From assembly GCA_024233935.1 (NCBI GenBank), contig JACKOY010000003.1, forward strand, positions 310,001-374,000: a DNA stretch of 64,000 bases, read 5' to 3'. Shown here piece by piece: positions 48,675 to 58,203 of the stretch. A model generated the notes under the pieces. That model saw nothing but the letters and a program-made list of their open reading frames with translations. It had not been told where the DNA came from and ran no database searches. The DNA is from Spirochaetales bacterium. GTDB lineage: Bacteria; Spirochaetota; Leptospiria; Leptospirales; Leptonemataceae. Every line of letters starts with the position of its first letter. Position 1 is the stretch's first letter. A program made the position numbers and the translations under genes.

Positions 48675-50273
48675 ATGCTCAGATTGTCTTCGGCTATTTT
48701 CTCGCGGCGTGCTCTCCGTCGCCTCCTGGTGCTCGTTCTGCCCGCACTTTTGCTTTTTCCGTCCGTGATGCCCGGCGAGCCCGATGCCAGCCTCAGTCGG
48801 GCCCTTGATTCCGTTGAAGAACGCATCCGGTTGGTCGAGTTCGACAACGGCCTGCGGCTGATTCTGATACGTAACGACTTTGCACCGGTGGTCGCCTGCC
48901 ACATGAAGTTCCGGGCCGGCTCGGCCGACGAGAGCGATCGCACCAGCGGCATCGCGCACATGCTCGAGCACATGCTCTTTAAGGGCACCCCCCGAGTGGG
49001 CACCCGTGACTGGCAGAAAGAAGAGAAGTATCTGCGCGTCCTGGTCAGCTGGATGGACAAACTCGATCGATGGCGCCGCATTGAAGAAGAAGCGCGGGCG
49101 GCGGGCGATGACGAACGCGTAGCTGAAGCACAGCAAAACATTCGCACCTGGCGGGTGCGGCTCGATCGCTTAAACGCCATGGCGCGTCAGTTTGTGCTGA
49201 CCGACCAGGACTCCATGCTCTACAGTTCCAACGGGGCCCGCGGCTACAACGCCTACACCACCGCCGACCTGACCAACTATCAGGTGCAGTTGCCGGTGAA
49301 CCGCATCGAGGTCTGGGCCCGGCTCGAATCGGACCGCATGCAGAACTCGGTGCTGCGTGACTTTTACACCGAACGCTACGTGGTGGCCGAAGAACGCCGC
49401 ATGCGGGTCGAAAACGACGCCCGCCGCGCCCTGCTCGAAAAGTTTCTGATCGAAGCCTATGGCGAGCATCCCTACGGGCGTCCGGTGATTGGCCCCATGC
49501 AGAGCATCCAGTACCTGAACTACAACATGGCCATGGATTTCTACCACACCTACTACGCGCCCAACAATGCGGTGATTGCCCTGGCGGGGGACATTGACTT
49601 TGACGAAACCGAAGCCATGGTGCGCCGTTATTTCGCCGGCATGGAACCGCGGCGCATCCACCGTCAGCGAAACATCGCAGAGCCGGTGGGACGCCGATTG
49701 GACGTAAGCCTCGAACAGCGCGGTTCGCCGATCTTTTTTATGGCCTGGTTTAAGCCCGTCATGCCCGACCCCCGCGACCTGTATCTGGAAATTCTCGGGG
49801 AGATTCTGGCGGGCGGACAGCACGGGCGTTTGTATCGCAGGCTGGTTCAGGACGAAGGAATTGCGGCCAACGTGAATATCTACAGCGCTTTTCCGGGACA
49901 ACGTTTTACAAACATGTTTATCATCCAGGTCGAACCTTCGCCCGACGGCACCTACGAACAGATCCAGGCGAGTCTGCTCGACGAAATTGCAAAAGTGCGC
50001 ACTGACGGTGTGACCGAAGCCGAGCTGGAACGGGTGCGCACCACCATGCGCACGGACTTCATTTATCGATTGCGTTCGAACGATTATCTGGCCGACACCC
50101 TTTCCTACTTCGATGCCCTGACCGGTGACTACCGCATCCTGTTTGAATTTAACCGGAAGCTGGACACCGTAACGACCCAGGACATTGAGCAGGCCGCCGC
50201 CGAATTCCTGGTGGAAAACCGCACGATGACGGCGCGGCTCCTGCCGACCGCCTCCACGGAGAACCAACCATGA
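48675..50273 (+). CDS. M16 zinc peptidase, catalytic
   Basis: 532 residues from the ATG at 48675. Signal peptide (RRLLVLVLPALLLFPSVMPG), then a pitrilysin/insulysin-type M16 domain with inverted zinc motif HMLEHMLFKGT (about 95-105) and downstream ligand Glu in the EAYGEHPYGRPVIG region. An insertion with coiled-coil character (WRRIEEEARAAGDDERVAEA) follows the motif. Second, inactive M16 domain at the C-terminus. Probably a periplasmic endopeptidase working with the next gene's product as an active/inactive pair, as in mitochondrial processing peptidase and bacterial YmxG/PqqL-type pairs. Confidence 0.88.
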   Translation: MLRLSSAIFSRRALRRLLVLVLPALLLFPSVMPGEPDASLSRALDSVEERIRLVEFDNGLRLILIRNDFAPVVACHMKFRAGSADESDRTSGIAHMLEHMLFKGTPRVGTRDWQKEEKYLRVLVSWMDKLDRWRRIEEEARAAGDDERVAEAQQNIRTWRVRLDRLNAMARQFVLTDQDSMLYSSNGARGYNAYTTADLTNYQVQLPVNRIEVWARLESDRMQNSVLRDFYTERYVVAEERRMRVENDARRALLEKFLIEAYGEHPYGRPVIGPMQSIQYLNYNMAMDFYHTYYAPNNAVIALAGDIDFDETEAMVRRYFAGMEPRRIHRQRNIAEPVGRRLDVSLEQRGSPIFFMAWFKPVMPDPRDLYLEILGEILAGGQHGRLYRRLVQDEGIAANVNIYSAFPGQRFTNMFIIQVEPSPDGTYEQIQASLLDEIAKVRTDGVTEAELERVRTTMRTDFIYRLRSNDYLADTLSYFDALTGDYRILFEFNRKLDTVTTQDIEQAAAEFLVENRTMTARLLPTASTENQP

Positions 50274-51790
50274 TTCGCACAGATCGACTGCGCCATCGTT
50301 TGGTCTTTTTTCTGGTTCTGAGTTTGGTTCTGGTTGCCGGTCTTGCGGTTCCGCTGGCCGGCGAGAACGATTCGGAAAATATTCTGAGCGACCTGCGCTT
50401 CGAGCCCCTGGTCTATACACCGCCGGCGATTACCCGCAGTGAGCTGGATTGCGGCACCATGCTTTACGAAGTGCCCGACAACTCCCTGCCCTTCTTTTCT
50501 CTGACGCTGCTTTTTCCGGGTGGAACCAACGCCGAAGCGATCGCGACCGCCGGGCAACTGCAGACTCTGGTCGATCTGCTCGACCGCACCGGAGCCGGTG
50601 AACAAAGCGGCGAAGCGATCTCGGAAGAACTGGCCGGCCTGGGCGCGCGGCTGAGTTTTTCGGCGTCGTACGAGAGCTGGCAGGTGAGCGTGACCGCACT
50701 CAAACGCGATTTCCCGCGGGTCATGGAAATTGTGCGTTCCAAACTGGTTGAGGCCCGCTTTCGCGAAGAGGAACTGCGAACCGTGCGCACCAATCTGATT
50801 ACCGCGATCCGCCAACGCAACGATGAACCGGCGCGGGTGGCCTACCGCAAACTGGAAGAAGTTCTCTATCCCGGGCTGAGAAGGGGGTACTCGTTTCAGG
50901 TGGCCGACATCGAACGCATTGATGTGCCGCGCATGCAAACGGAACTCTCACGACGATTGCGCTGCAACGGTTCTTATGCGGCCGTCAGCGGGGACTACCG
51001 GGACCTGCCGGTGCGTGAAACCCTGAATGCGCTTTTTGCCGCCTTTCCCGACCAGGTGCGCGGCCCCATCGAAACCGAAACGGGGGACTACGAAGCGATG
51101 CGCGCCCTGAATCGTGCTCGCTACGCGAATTCGATTGTGCTCGTCAATATGCCGGTCCCGCAAACGGTGATTGCCCTGGGCGGAATTCTTCCGGCCCACA
51201 ACCACGGCGATTTTTACGCCCTCCAGGCCGGCAACTACGTCCTGGGAGGCGGTTCGTTTAACTCGAGGCTGATGCGTGAAATTCGCGTGAAGCGCGGTCT
51301 TGCGTACTATGCCTATTCATACAATGCGTTCGGAGCCGATGGGGGCTTGTTTATCTCCTCAACGGCCACACGCTCCGAGCAGGCTTCGGAATCCCTGCAA
51401 CTGCTGGTGAATCTGGTTTCAGAGATGGCCAATCAACCCATCGAAGAGGGAGAACTGAGTCTGGCCATCGACGCCATCCTGAATGGCTTTGTGTTTCAAT
51501 TTGACAATCCGTCCGAGATCGCCGGCGAAGAGTTGCGTTTCCGACTGCACAACATGCCCGAAGACTATCTGGCGGGCTTCCCAACGAATATGCGTTCCGT
51601 GACGCGACCGGAGATTCAGCGCGTGTTTGCCCGCTATCTGAAACCCGCGGACCTCTTTGTGGTGGTGGTCGGCCCCGAGCAGTTGCGCGCGCAGCTCGAA
51701 GAGTTGCGACGGGTGGTCGTCGTTGGCCCGGAAGAAGCGCCCTACGCCTCTGACGTCAGCGGGTCGGGTAGTTTGCGGCTGCTTCCATAA
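50270..51790 (+). CDS. M16 peptidase-like protein, non-catalytic partner
   Basis: 506 residues, ATGA overlap with the preceding gene. Signal peptide (LVFFLVLSLVLVAGLAVPLAG). The M16 fold is clear (SLTLLFPGGTNAEAIATAGQ, ARLSFSASYESWQVSVTALK, SFNSRLMREIRVKRGLAYYA) but the H-x-x-E-H zinc motif is missing where expected (LQTLVDLLDRTG), so it cannot bind zinc in the normal way. It keeps the R/Y substrate-binding motif in its C-terminal half. It likely completes the clam-shell chamber of the catalytic partner. Confidence 0.85.
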   Translation: MIRTDRLRHRLVFFLVLSLVLVAGLAVPLAGENDSENILSDLRFEPLVYTPPAITRSELDCGTMLYEVPDNSLPFFSLTLLFPGGTNAEAIATAGQLQTLVDLLDRTGAGEQSGEAISEELAGLGARLSFSASYESWQVSVTALKRDFPRVMEIVRSKLVEARFREEELRTVRTNLITAIRQRNDEPARVAYRKLEEVLYPGLRRGYSFQVADIERIDVPRMQTELSRRLRCNGSYAAVSGDYRDLPVRETLNALFAAFPDQVRGPIETETGDYEAMRALNRARYANSIVLVNMPVPQTVIALGGILPAHNHGDFYALQAGNYVLGGGSFNSRLMREIRVKRGLAYYAYSYNAFGADGGLFISSTATRSEQASESLQLLVNLVSEMANQPIEEGELSLAIDAILNGFVFQFDNPSEIAGEELRFRLHNMPEDYLAGFPTNMRSVTRPEIQRVFARYLKPADLFVVVVGPEQLRAQLEELRRVVVVGPEEAPYASDVSGSGSLRLLP

Positions 51791-51863
51791 ACCGTACGAA
51801 AATTTAGCCACCCGACCTGCATTTCGGGATTGCGAAGCCAAAGGGACCGTGCCAGGTGCGGCC

Positions 51864-53177
51864 ATGTTGCGCACCGCCCGATGGGCACTTCTGGTTCTGT
51901 TGGCCGCGCTGACCGGTGAGGTCGCGGCCGGTCGCTCATGGGAATACACGACCGCCAGCGAGATTTTTGGTCCCCGCGCTATCGGAGACGACGTCGTCTT
52001 TGTGGAATCGGGGGAAGCCGGCACACGCATTGTGCGTTTGAATGCCGGAACCGGTCGGCCCGTCTGGAGCTACGCCATCGAGCCAGGCCGTCGACTGCTG
52101 CGACTTCCGACTGTTGATGGCCAGAAGATCTATCTGTATTCGGCCGCCATCGAAAACGAACGCGACGACGGCTCGGCCATCGAAACCCGCCTGGTCACTC
52201 TGGATGGCGGCTCCGGTCAGGTCGCAAGTAGCCTCTCCCTTCCGACCCGCGACCTGGTCGTTCACTCCCCGTTTGTTGCAAACGGGCGACTGTATTTTGC
52301 GACCGTTCCCCGGGACGATAACTTCTACGAACCCTCCCGACACCCGCCGGGAAGCTTTGTGGCCTGCGAACTGGCGAGCGGGCGAATCGTATGGAAGACC
52401 GCGTTGCCGTTGCGACAGGCGCGGGCCACCGACCTCCAGAATCTGACACTCGGTTCGCGCTCCGTAAACCCCTGGATCGCCCGGCCCACGGAAATGACGG
52501 CCGACGAAAGCCGGCTCTACCTGGGCTATCCCAATGGTCGACTCTTCGGTCTGGATCTCAGGACCGGCGCCATCGCCTGGCAGTTTCGCACCCGCGATCG
52601 TTTCCTGGTCTCGCCGGTGCTGCAGGACGGCGTGCTGTATTTTGGCTCGCAGGATTGGAACTTTTATGCGGTGCGGGCCGCCACGGGAACACTCGCGTGG
52701 AGCGCGGCTACCGGTGCCGACGTGGGACACAGCGCGCCGCTCTTTGATCGGGACCAGATCATCGTGTCTTCCGGGGAGTACCAGCTGCTGCCCATCAGCA
52801 GCATCGTAATGTTTTCGAATCCGGACGCAAACGATTACGCCGACCACAGCACCAACTCGATTCTCGCACTCGATCTGGTCAGCGGAAACATTCGCTGGCG
52901 GCACGATGGCGCTTCCGTTTCTTACGGACCGCTGTTGCGCAATCAGCGGGTTGTCATCTTTGATGCGCGCGGCCTCAGAACCGAACTGGATCCCGATCGT
53001 GGCACGGTGCTTCGAGAACAAGCCCTCAACATGCTTCTGCGCGGGGTCACACCGGTCACGGGCAACCGCCTGGTTTTGCAGACGAGCAACATTGCTTTTT
53101 TCAGGCGGGGCACACACTTTCGGGATCTTGTGACGGACGGAGACATCCGGGACCGGCTGCTGGGGAGCGACGAATGA
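51864..53177 (+). CDS. Secreted PQQ-type beta-propeller protein 1
   Basis: 437 residues from the ATG at 51864, with AGGTG six bases upstream. Signal peptide (MLRTARWALLVLLAALTGEV, cleavage after AAA/AAG). Repeats of the PQQ propeller type: LNAGTGRPVWSYAIEPG, CELASGRIVWKTALP, LDLRTGAIAWQFRTRD, VRAATGTLAWSAATGA, LDLVSGNIRWRHDG. Each has the Ala/Leu-D-x-x-(T/S)-G-x-x-x-W signature. No PQQ-binding or enzymatic residues recognised; BamB and other scaffolds share the fold. Translationally linked to a second propeller. Confidence 0.8.
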   Translation: MLRTARWALLVLLAALTGEVAAGRSWEYTTASEIFGPRAIGDDVVFVESGEAGTRIVRLNAGTGRPVWSYAIEPGRRLLRLPTVDGQKIYLYSAAIENERDDGSAIETRLVTLDGGSGQVASSLSLPTRDLVVHSPFVANGRLYFATVPRDDNFYEPSRHPPGSFVACELASGRIVWKTALPLRQARATDLQNLTLGSRSVNPWIARPTEMTADESRLYLGYPNGRLFGLDLRTGAIAWQFRTRDRFLVSPVLQDGVLYFGSQDWNFYAVRAATGTLAWSAATGADVGHSAPLFDRDQIIVSSGEYQLLPISSIVMFSNPDANDYADHSTNSILALDLVSGNIRWRHDGASVSYGPLLRNQRVVIFDARGLRTELDPDRGTVLREQALNMLLRGVTPVTGNRLVLQTSNIAFFRRGTHFRDLVTDGDIRDRLLGSDE

Positions 53178-54496
53178 TGCGTGCCCTGCAACGAAGCGTT
53201 TTGGTGTGCGCGGCCTTGCCTGCAATCGGCGCGCTGACTTCGCTTGCGGCAGCGCCCATACCGGTGGTCTGGAGTTACCGTCCGGCCGGAGCCGAAGTCA
53301 ATAGCTCGTTTGGGAGCCTGCACTTTCAGGAAGACGTGGCGCTTCTCCAGGACCGCGGGCACACCATTGGCGATCCGGTGATCGGGCTGGATCTGAGTTC
53401 CGGGCGGGAGCGCTGGCGACTGGGCCCGGTCTCAAGTTACGATGTCCGTTTTGGTGGCGCCGTGTTTACCGCGCCCCTTTCGGGCCGGCTGCATGTGTTT
53501 GAGGCCGTAACCGGGCGTGATCTGGGTGCGCTTCTCCCCAATGGCGATGAGGCTCGTGTTCTCAGCATTGTGGCACGCGAAATTTATGCGACCACGGACA
53601 ATTCCCTGGTGCGAATAGACAACCCGGGCAGTCTTGTCTGGAACACGCGCTTTTCGGACCTATCGGCCGGGCGCCCAAACGAACATGACCTGAACTGTTC
53701 GGTGATCGGCGAACGCGTATATGTTTCGATGTCGGGTCCACGGCCGGGGCTTTCGGCGCTGGACCGTGGAAACGGCCGCGTGCTCTGGAAGCACGGTTCT
53801 CTGTACGCGGACAACATGGACATCGGACGAGACGTTCGCGCGCTTCCGGAAGGGCTTCTGCTGGCCGAGACCGCGGGAGCGACCTCGCGCTCCATTGGTA
53901 TGCTGAGCCTGCTCGATCCGGACACCGGCCGGGTGCGCGCTCGTTATCCGGCCCAGGGGGCCCTGGGGCTGAATGGCGTACCGGGCGGTGTGGTGTTTGG
54001 CGATTACGCCGGGCGCATCTTTCGGACCAGTATGATTGCCGGCCGCGGCGTCTGGTACTATTCCAGCTTCAATCTTGCAGAAGGCAACATCTACCCCGAC
54101 GACATCTCAATGCAGGTCACCTTGCTTTCGAACGATGACGAACGGGTGTACTTTGTAGCGGCACTCACGAATCAGAATGCACTGGTGGCCCTTTCTGTGG
54201 AAACCGGCGCCACCGTCTGGCGTTTTAGCCCGCCCGGTTTGAGTCCGGCCCAGGCGGTGATTCAGGGTGATGCCCGCACTTTGACGCTGAATGGACTGGT
54301 TTATTCGTTCTGGATGGATCGCGCGGGTCGGGCCCTCTTGGTTGCGGTCGATGCCGGAAGTGGACTCGAACGCGGCCGATCCGCACCCCTGCCCGGTTCG
54401 TTTGCAGACGAAATGCGCGGACCATATCTCCACAACGGGGCACTCTACGGACTGCTCGGTGATCGCCTGGTGCGCTTTTCTCCGCTGGCCCACTGA
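53174..54496 (+). CDS. Secreted PQQ-type beta-propeller protein 2
   Basis: 440 residues, ATGA overlap with the preceding gene. Signal peptide (LVCAALPAIGALTSLAAA). Propeller repeats: LDLSSGRERWRLGPV, FEAVTGRDLGALLPNG, LDRGNGRVLWKHGSL, LDPDTGRVRARYPAQG, LSVETGATVWRFSPPG, VDAGSGLERGRS. Clearly a paralogue in tandem. The pair may form a heteromeric scaffold in the periplasm or at the outer membrane. Role unknown. Confidence 0.8.
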   Translation: MMRALQRSVLVCAALPAIGALTSLAAAPIPVVWSYRPAGAEVNSSFGSLHFQEDVALLQDRGHTIGDPVIGLDLSSGRERWRLGPVSSYDVRFGGAVFTAPLSGRLHVFEAVTGRDLGALLPNGDEARVLSIVAREIYATTDNSLVRIDNPGSLVWNTRFSDLSAGRPNEHDLNCSVIGERVYVSMSGPRPGLSALDRGNGRVLWKHGSLYADNMDIGRDVRALPEGLLLAETAGATSRSIGMLSLLDPDTGRVRARYPAQGALGLNGVPGGVVFGDYAGRIFRTSMIAGRGVWYYSSFNLAEGNIYPDDISMQVTLLSNDDERVYFVAALTNQNALVALSVETGATVWRFSPPGLSPAQAVIQGDARTLTLNGLVYSFWMDRAGRALLVAVDAGSGLERGRSAPLPGSFADEMRGPYLHNGALYGLLGDRLVRFSPLAH

Positions 54497-54600
54497 CCCA
54501 ACCCACCCGGGCTTGACCGCCCGGGGCATGTTCCATACCTTGCAGTAGTCGGGGTGGTCGTATCAAGCTCGCAGAATATCATTACAAGAACTACAATTTC

Positions 54601-55398
54601 GTGGGAGTCTCGGAAGGCGGCATCCAGACCTGCATGACGGTTCCGCAGTTCAAGCTCATGTTCGATGCGGGGCGCGGGTCCAGCAAACTCACGGAAGTTC
54701 CGCGACTACTTCTGACACATGGACATCTGGATCACAGTTCCGGAGTGCCGTATTTTATCTCCCAGCGCTGTCTGCGACGCCTGCCCGCCGCCGATATCTT
54801 TTGCCCGCCGGAGCTGGAAGACCCACTGCGCAAGATTCTGCAATTGTGGTGTGAGATCGAACACTATCAGATGGACTACAACCTGCAGCCGATCGATTAC
54901 GACCAGCTGTATCCCCTTCAGGGTTCCTTTTTCTTTAAGGCGGTGCGAACTGTTCACCGGGTGCCTTCGAATGGGTATGTGATTCTCGAAAAAACGCGCA
55001 AACTGAAGGAAGAGTTCAAACATCTGGCCGGCCCCGAGATCGCCCGCCTGAAGCACGAACGAGACGATCTGTTCTACGAGGCGCTGCGACCCACGATCAC
55101 GTTTTCCGGAGACACCCAGATCGAATTCGTTCTGGAAAACGAAATCGTCCGCCAATCAAAGATCCTCTTTCTCGAATGCACCTACGTAAGCGAAGATCGA
55201 CCGGTGGAACGAGCCCGGAAATGGGGCCATACCCATCTCGATGAAATCGCCGCCAATGCCGAAGCTTTTCGGGACGTTGAGCACTTGTTTTTGATTCACT
55301 TTTCGCCGCGCTATCGCAATGATGTGATTCGAGCGGCCTTAAGAAAGAAGCTCCCGGACTGGCTCCATGAAAAGACGACACCCTTCCTCCTGTCCTGA
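54601..55398 (+). CDS. MBL-fold (RNase Z-like) metallo-hydrolase
   Basis: 265 residues from the GTG at 54601. Metal motif LLLTHGHLDHSSGVPYF (H-x-H-x-D-H), FKAVRTVHRVPSNGYVI, an Asp ligand in TITFSGDTQIEFV and a last His in HLFLIHFSPRY, in the order of RNase Z/ElaC-type enzymes. The frame continues in-frame upstream with protein-like codons (IKLAEYHYKNYNF) and the true start may be a rare ATC at 54562 behind GGGGTGG. Substrate could be tRNA 3' trailers, but it is shorter than canonical RNase Z and may act on small molecules. Cotranscribed with the TPM gene. Confidence 0.8.
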   Translation: MGVSEGGIQTCMTVPQFKLMFDAGRGSSKLTEVPRLLLTHGHLDHSSGVPYFISQRCLRRLPAADIFCPPELEDPLRKILQLWCEIEHYQMDYNLQPIDYDQLYPLQGSFFFKAVRTVHRVPSNGYVILEKTRKLKEEFKHLAGPEIARLKHERDDLFYEALRPTITFSGDTQIEFVLENEIVRQSKILFLECTYVSEDRPVERARKWGHTHLDEIAANAEAFRDVEHLFLIHFSPRYRNDVIRAALRKKLPDWLHEKTTPFLLS

Positions 55399-56380
55399 AT
55401 CAAACGCACGCCGACTTCCGGCCGCGAGAACCCGTTTCCGGGCTATGCTGATCACCCTTCTGAGCTTGCTTTTGTTTACCGCCGGGCCCCTGCTGGCCCG
55501 CGAGGTGCCTTTCCTTTCGGCCCACGTTGTGGACGAAGCCGGGTTGCTCTCTGAAGCGGGTCGCAATCAAATCGAGGAGAAACTGGCGCTTTTCGAGCGC
55601 CAAACCTCCAACCAGCTGGCGGTACTGATCGTTCCTTCGCTGGAGGGCGACGTGCTGGAAGAATACAGCCTGCGGGTGGCAGAGACCTGGAAACTCGGCC
55701 AGGCCGATCTGGATAACGGAGTGTTGCTTTTGGTCGCTGTTCAGGACCGCAAGATGCGCATCGAAGTGGGCTACGGGCTGGAGGGCGATCTGACGGATGC
55801 GCTGTCCAGTCGTATCATTCGAAACGAAATCGCCCCCCGCTTCCGGGAGCAGGACTTTGACTCCGGCATCTTAAACGGCGTCGAGGCGATCATCCAGGCA
55901 AGCCAGGGGAGTTACACACCGGAAGATAGTCAGAGCCTCTCCGAATCGGGACCGGGCCTGATGCCCTGGCCATTGCTCTTGATCTTTGGTGGCGTGTTCT
56001 TGATCGTAGTCGGAACTTTTACCGCCCTGGGTTTTTTCACACCGGGCGGGGCCGGTTGGTTTCTGTACATCTTTCTGATTCCATTCTGGTTTGCGTTTCC
56101 GATCGCGATGCTCGGGGTGCCCATCGGTCTTTCGGTCGGGCTGACCTATCTGATTCTGATGGGTCTGGCGCGTATCTTTTTTAGTTTTACGAAGCGCGGG
56201 CAACAGTTTCACAAAAAGTACGGTCTGAAGGGCGGCTCGGGTTCGGGAGGCGGAAGCTACTCCAGTAGTTCCTCGGGTTGGAGTTCGAGTTCCTCGTCCG
56301 GCTGGAGTTCCGGTAGCTCCGGCGGGTTTTCCGGCGGCGGCGGAAGTTTCGGTGGCGGCGGAAGTTCCGGTAGCTGGTGA
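55367..56380 (+). CDS. TPM-domain membrane protein (YgcG-like)
   Basis: 337 residues. Basic N-terminus then signal helix (MLITLLSLLLFTAGPLLA), TPM domain (about 46-180: AHVVDEAGLLSEAGRNQIEE, RVAETWKLGQADLDNGVLLLV, MRIEVGYGLEGDLTD), two membrane helices (about 200-225 and 230-265) and a Gly/Ser-rich low-complexity tail ending GGGGSSGSW, all typical of YgcG/TPM proteins. Some members have phosphatase activity; others assist photosystem repair. Starts at the ATG at 55367 because the later ATG at 55445 leaves the signal without positive residues. The stop codon is followed by a further in-frame open stretch. Confidence 0.85.
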   Translation: MKRRHPSSCPESNARRLPAARTRFRAMLITLLSLLLFTAGPLLAREVPFLSAHVVDEAGLLSEAGRNQIEEKLALFERQTSNQLAVLIVPSLEGDVLEEYSLRVAETWKLGQADLDNGVLLLVAVQDRKMRIEVGYGLEGDLTDALSSRIIRNEIAPRFREQDFDSGILNGVEAIIQASQGSYTPEDSQSLSESGPGLMPWPLLLIFGGVFLIVVGTFTALGFFTPGGAGWFLYIFLIPFWFAFPIAMLGVPIGLSVGLTYLILMGLARIFFSFTKRGQQFHKKYGLKGGSGSGGGSYSSSSSGWSSSSSSGWSSGSSGGFSGGGGSFGGGGSSGSW

Positions 56381-56940
56381 TCCAAAAACGAGGACAACGC
56401 CGAGCAGGAAGCTCAGCGTGTGCTTGAGGACTTAGAGAACCTCTAGGCACAGAGGCCCCGGTACGTGCACCGGCGGCCTTTGCTGCCGGGCGGCGCCTGT
56501 CCGTCCGGAATTGGTCGCCCACGTCCCAAAAAGTGAAGGATCTGCGTCAGCGATTCTGAAGTCGGTGCAAGGCAGCGTGATCAATCCGTGGAAAAACCGT
56601 GGGTAAGGTGGATGGGGCCGCTGACGCACTCTATCGAGTGAAGGAACTGCATCAGTCCGGCCGGCGAAGCTCCGAATCGATCTCCGGCAGGTCCGACAAG
56701 CGGCGTGAAAGCGCCTGCAGATCGCGTCGGACCTTCCCGACCATCAAGCGCGGACAGACTTCCCGGTAGATTCAGCGCGCTCTTCAGGAAATGAGAACGA
56801 GCGCATTTGCCGGCAAGTTTATAGAAAAAACTGGCCTCAACGTGAAGACAAGTGGGCGCAGAGAGCTGAAGCCCTGCAATCGATAGCCATTGAAACAGGC
56901 TGGACGCCCAGGTTCCTGCAGGCAGGGTCGAGCCGCCTCT
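56381..56940. other. 560-bp intergenic region
   Basis: The first 66 bases continue the TPM frame after its TGA as an acidic peptide (KNEDNAEQEAQRVLEDLENL) to a TAG at 56446. A small CCTCT/AGAGG hairpin sits at about 56440-56455 but without a T run. The rest holds no recognisable gene; the MFS frame is open back to 56890 without protein-like content. Promoter of the MFS gene is presumably here. Confidence 0.4.
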
Positions 56941-58203
56941 ATGCCAAATGACGTCCGCCGCATCGGCCACGCGTACCGTGCCTATCTTCCCATCGCTCTG
57001 ATCTTTTTTTCGATGGTCCCGGCACTCGTGATCGTACCGGTGCTGAAGGATCTGATCAAAGACCGCCTGCACGGAACCAACGATGCTGTGGCCTACTTCA
57101 TCAGCGTGGCCCAACTCGCCGCCTTTTTGGGCGCTCCCCTGGCCGGTTTTCTGAGCGATCGACTTCGCAATCGCCGCACCCTGGTCGCCCTGTTTGCATT
57201 GATCAATGCGGTTTGCTTTTTCGCTTTTACGCTGTTGGACTCCATAGAAGCGCTCTTGTTTTTACGCTTCGTAGAAGGCGGTGTCAGTATTTTCGTGATT
57301 GGTCTTCTGATGGCTTCGGTTACGGATTTTGAGCATGAGCCCGGCCAATCCCACCGGGGACGGCTGGTCGGGCTGGCAGGAACCATGCTGGCCCTGGGCG
57401 CGGCCGTCGGTTTGGTGGCCGGTCGACTGGGCAACCGTGATCCACTCCTGCCATTTTGCGCGGCCTCAGCAATGATGGCGATGGTCGGGATCTGTGCGCT
57501 TGTTTTTTTGCGAGACGGGCCATTCCACAAAACGGAAAGCCTGCAATTAGGGCGCGTTCTGCAGGCATTTCAGGAAAGACCGCAACTGCTCCTGCCGTTT
57601 GTCTACACGTTCGTTGATCGATTCACCGTCGGCTTCTTGATAAGCAGCTTCAACATCCATTTGCGCGAAACAATCGGTCTTCCTGCGGGTCAGGTAGGAC
57701 TCTTCCTTGCTACGGTGCTCGGGCCGATGGCGCTGCTTTCCTTGCCGGTCGTGCTCCTGGTTCGACGAACCGGACCGATCCTGCCGGTCTTTCTTGGTTC
57801 GCTGCTCTATGGCTCGGCGATTGCCGCGGCCGGTCTTCTCTCGCAACCCCTGGAGATCTATCTGGCGGTGTTGTTTGCGGGCCTGGGCGCGGGAATCATG
57901 TTCGTGCCTTCTATTTTGCTTGCGGCTCGCCTCGCGCCACCGGACTTACGGGGCACGGTCATGTCCGCCTTCATGGGCGCCGGGGCGTTGGGATTCATGT
58001 TGGGTCCCCTGACCTCGGTCGCCCTGGAGCACAACCTCCGCTATCTCGTTCGACCGGATTTGCTTTTTGGCACGCTGGCTTTGATCTTTGGCATGCTCGA
58101 GGTACTGATGATTCTGTTCAGTGTACCCTTTGTAGGTTCGCTTCGACGTGCTCTGGGCGGCCCCTCTATTGGCACAGAATCATTGCCGGGTAAGTTCGAA
58201 TAA
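56941..58203 (+). CDS. Major facilitator superfamily transporter
   Basis: 420 residues from the ATG at 56941, twelve membrane helices. MFS motif A-like loop between helices 2 and 3 (GAPLAGFLSDRLRNRRTLVA) and a similar loop after helix 8. Also VEGGVSIFVIGLLMASVTDF and a helix 5 glycine-rich stretch (LGAAVGLVAGRLG), as in drug:proton antiporters. Substrate unknown; an efflux pump is the commonest role. The 3' end overlaps the convergent TauE/SafE gene by 24 bases. Confidence 0.88.
   Translation: MPNDVRRIGHAYRAYLPIALIFFSMVPALVIVPVLKDLIKDRLHGTNDAVAYFISVAQLAAFLGAPLAGFLSDRLRNRRTLVALFALINAVCFFAFTLLDSIEALLFLRFVEGGVSIFVIGLLMASVTDFEHEPGQSHRGRLVGLAGTMLALGAAVGLVAGRLGNRDPLLPFCAASAMMAMVGICALVFLRDGPFHKTESLQLGRVLQAFQERPQLLLPFVYTFVDRFTVGFLISSFNIHLRETIGLPAGQVGLFLATVLGPMALLSLPVVLLVRRTGPILPVFLGSLLYGSAIAAAGLLSQPLEIYLAVLFAGLGAGIMFVPSILLAARLAPPDLRGTVMSAFMGAGALGFMLGPLTSVALEHNLRYLVRPDLLFGTLALIFGMLEVLMILFSVPFVGSLRRALGGPSIGTESLPGKFE

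Noticed and set aside
49170..50420. 416-codon open frame opposite the M16 peptidase
   Set aside because: High-GC codon bias leaves the antisense frame open. The sense strand has a signal peptide and HMLEH zinc motif, the antisense has nothing recognisable.
51936..53225. 429-codon open frame opposite the first PQQ propeller
   Set aside because: Same antisense effect; the plus-strand protein has repeated propeller motifs and coupled starts.
56581..57114. 177-codon minus-strand frame across the MFS gene start
   Set aside because: Antisense to the MFS transporter and rich in His/Arg/Pro with no recognisable features.
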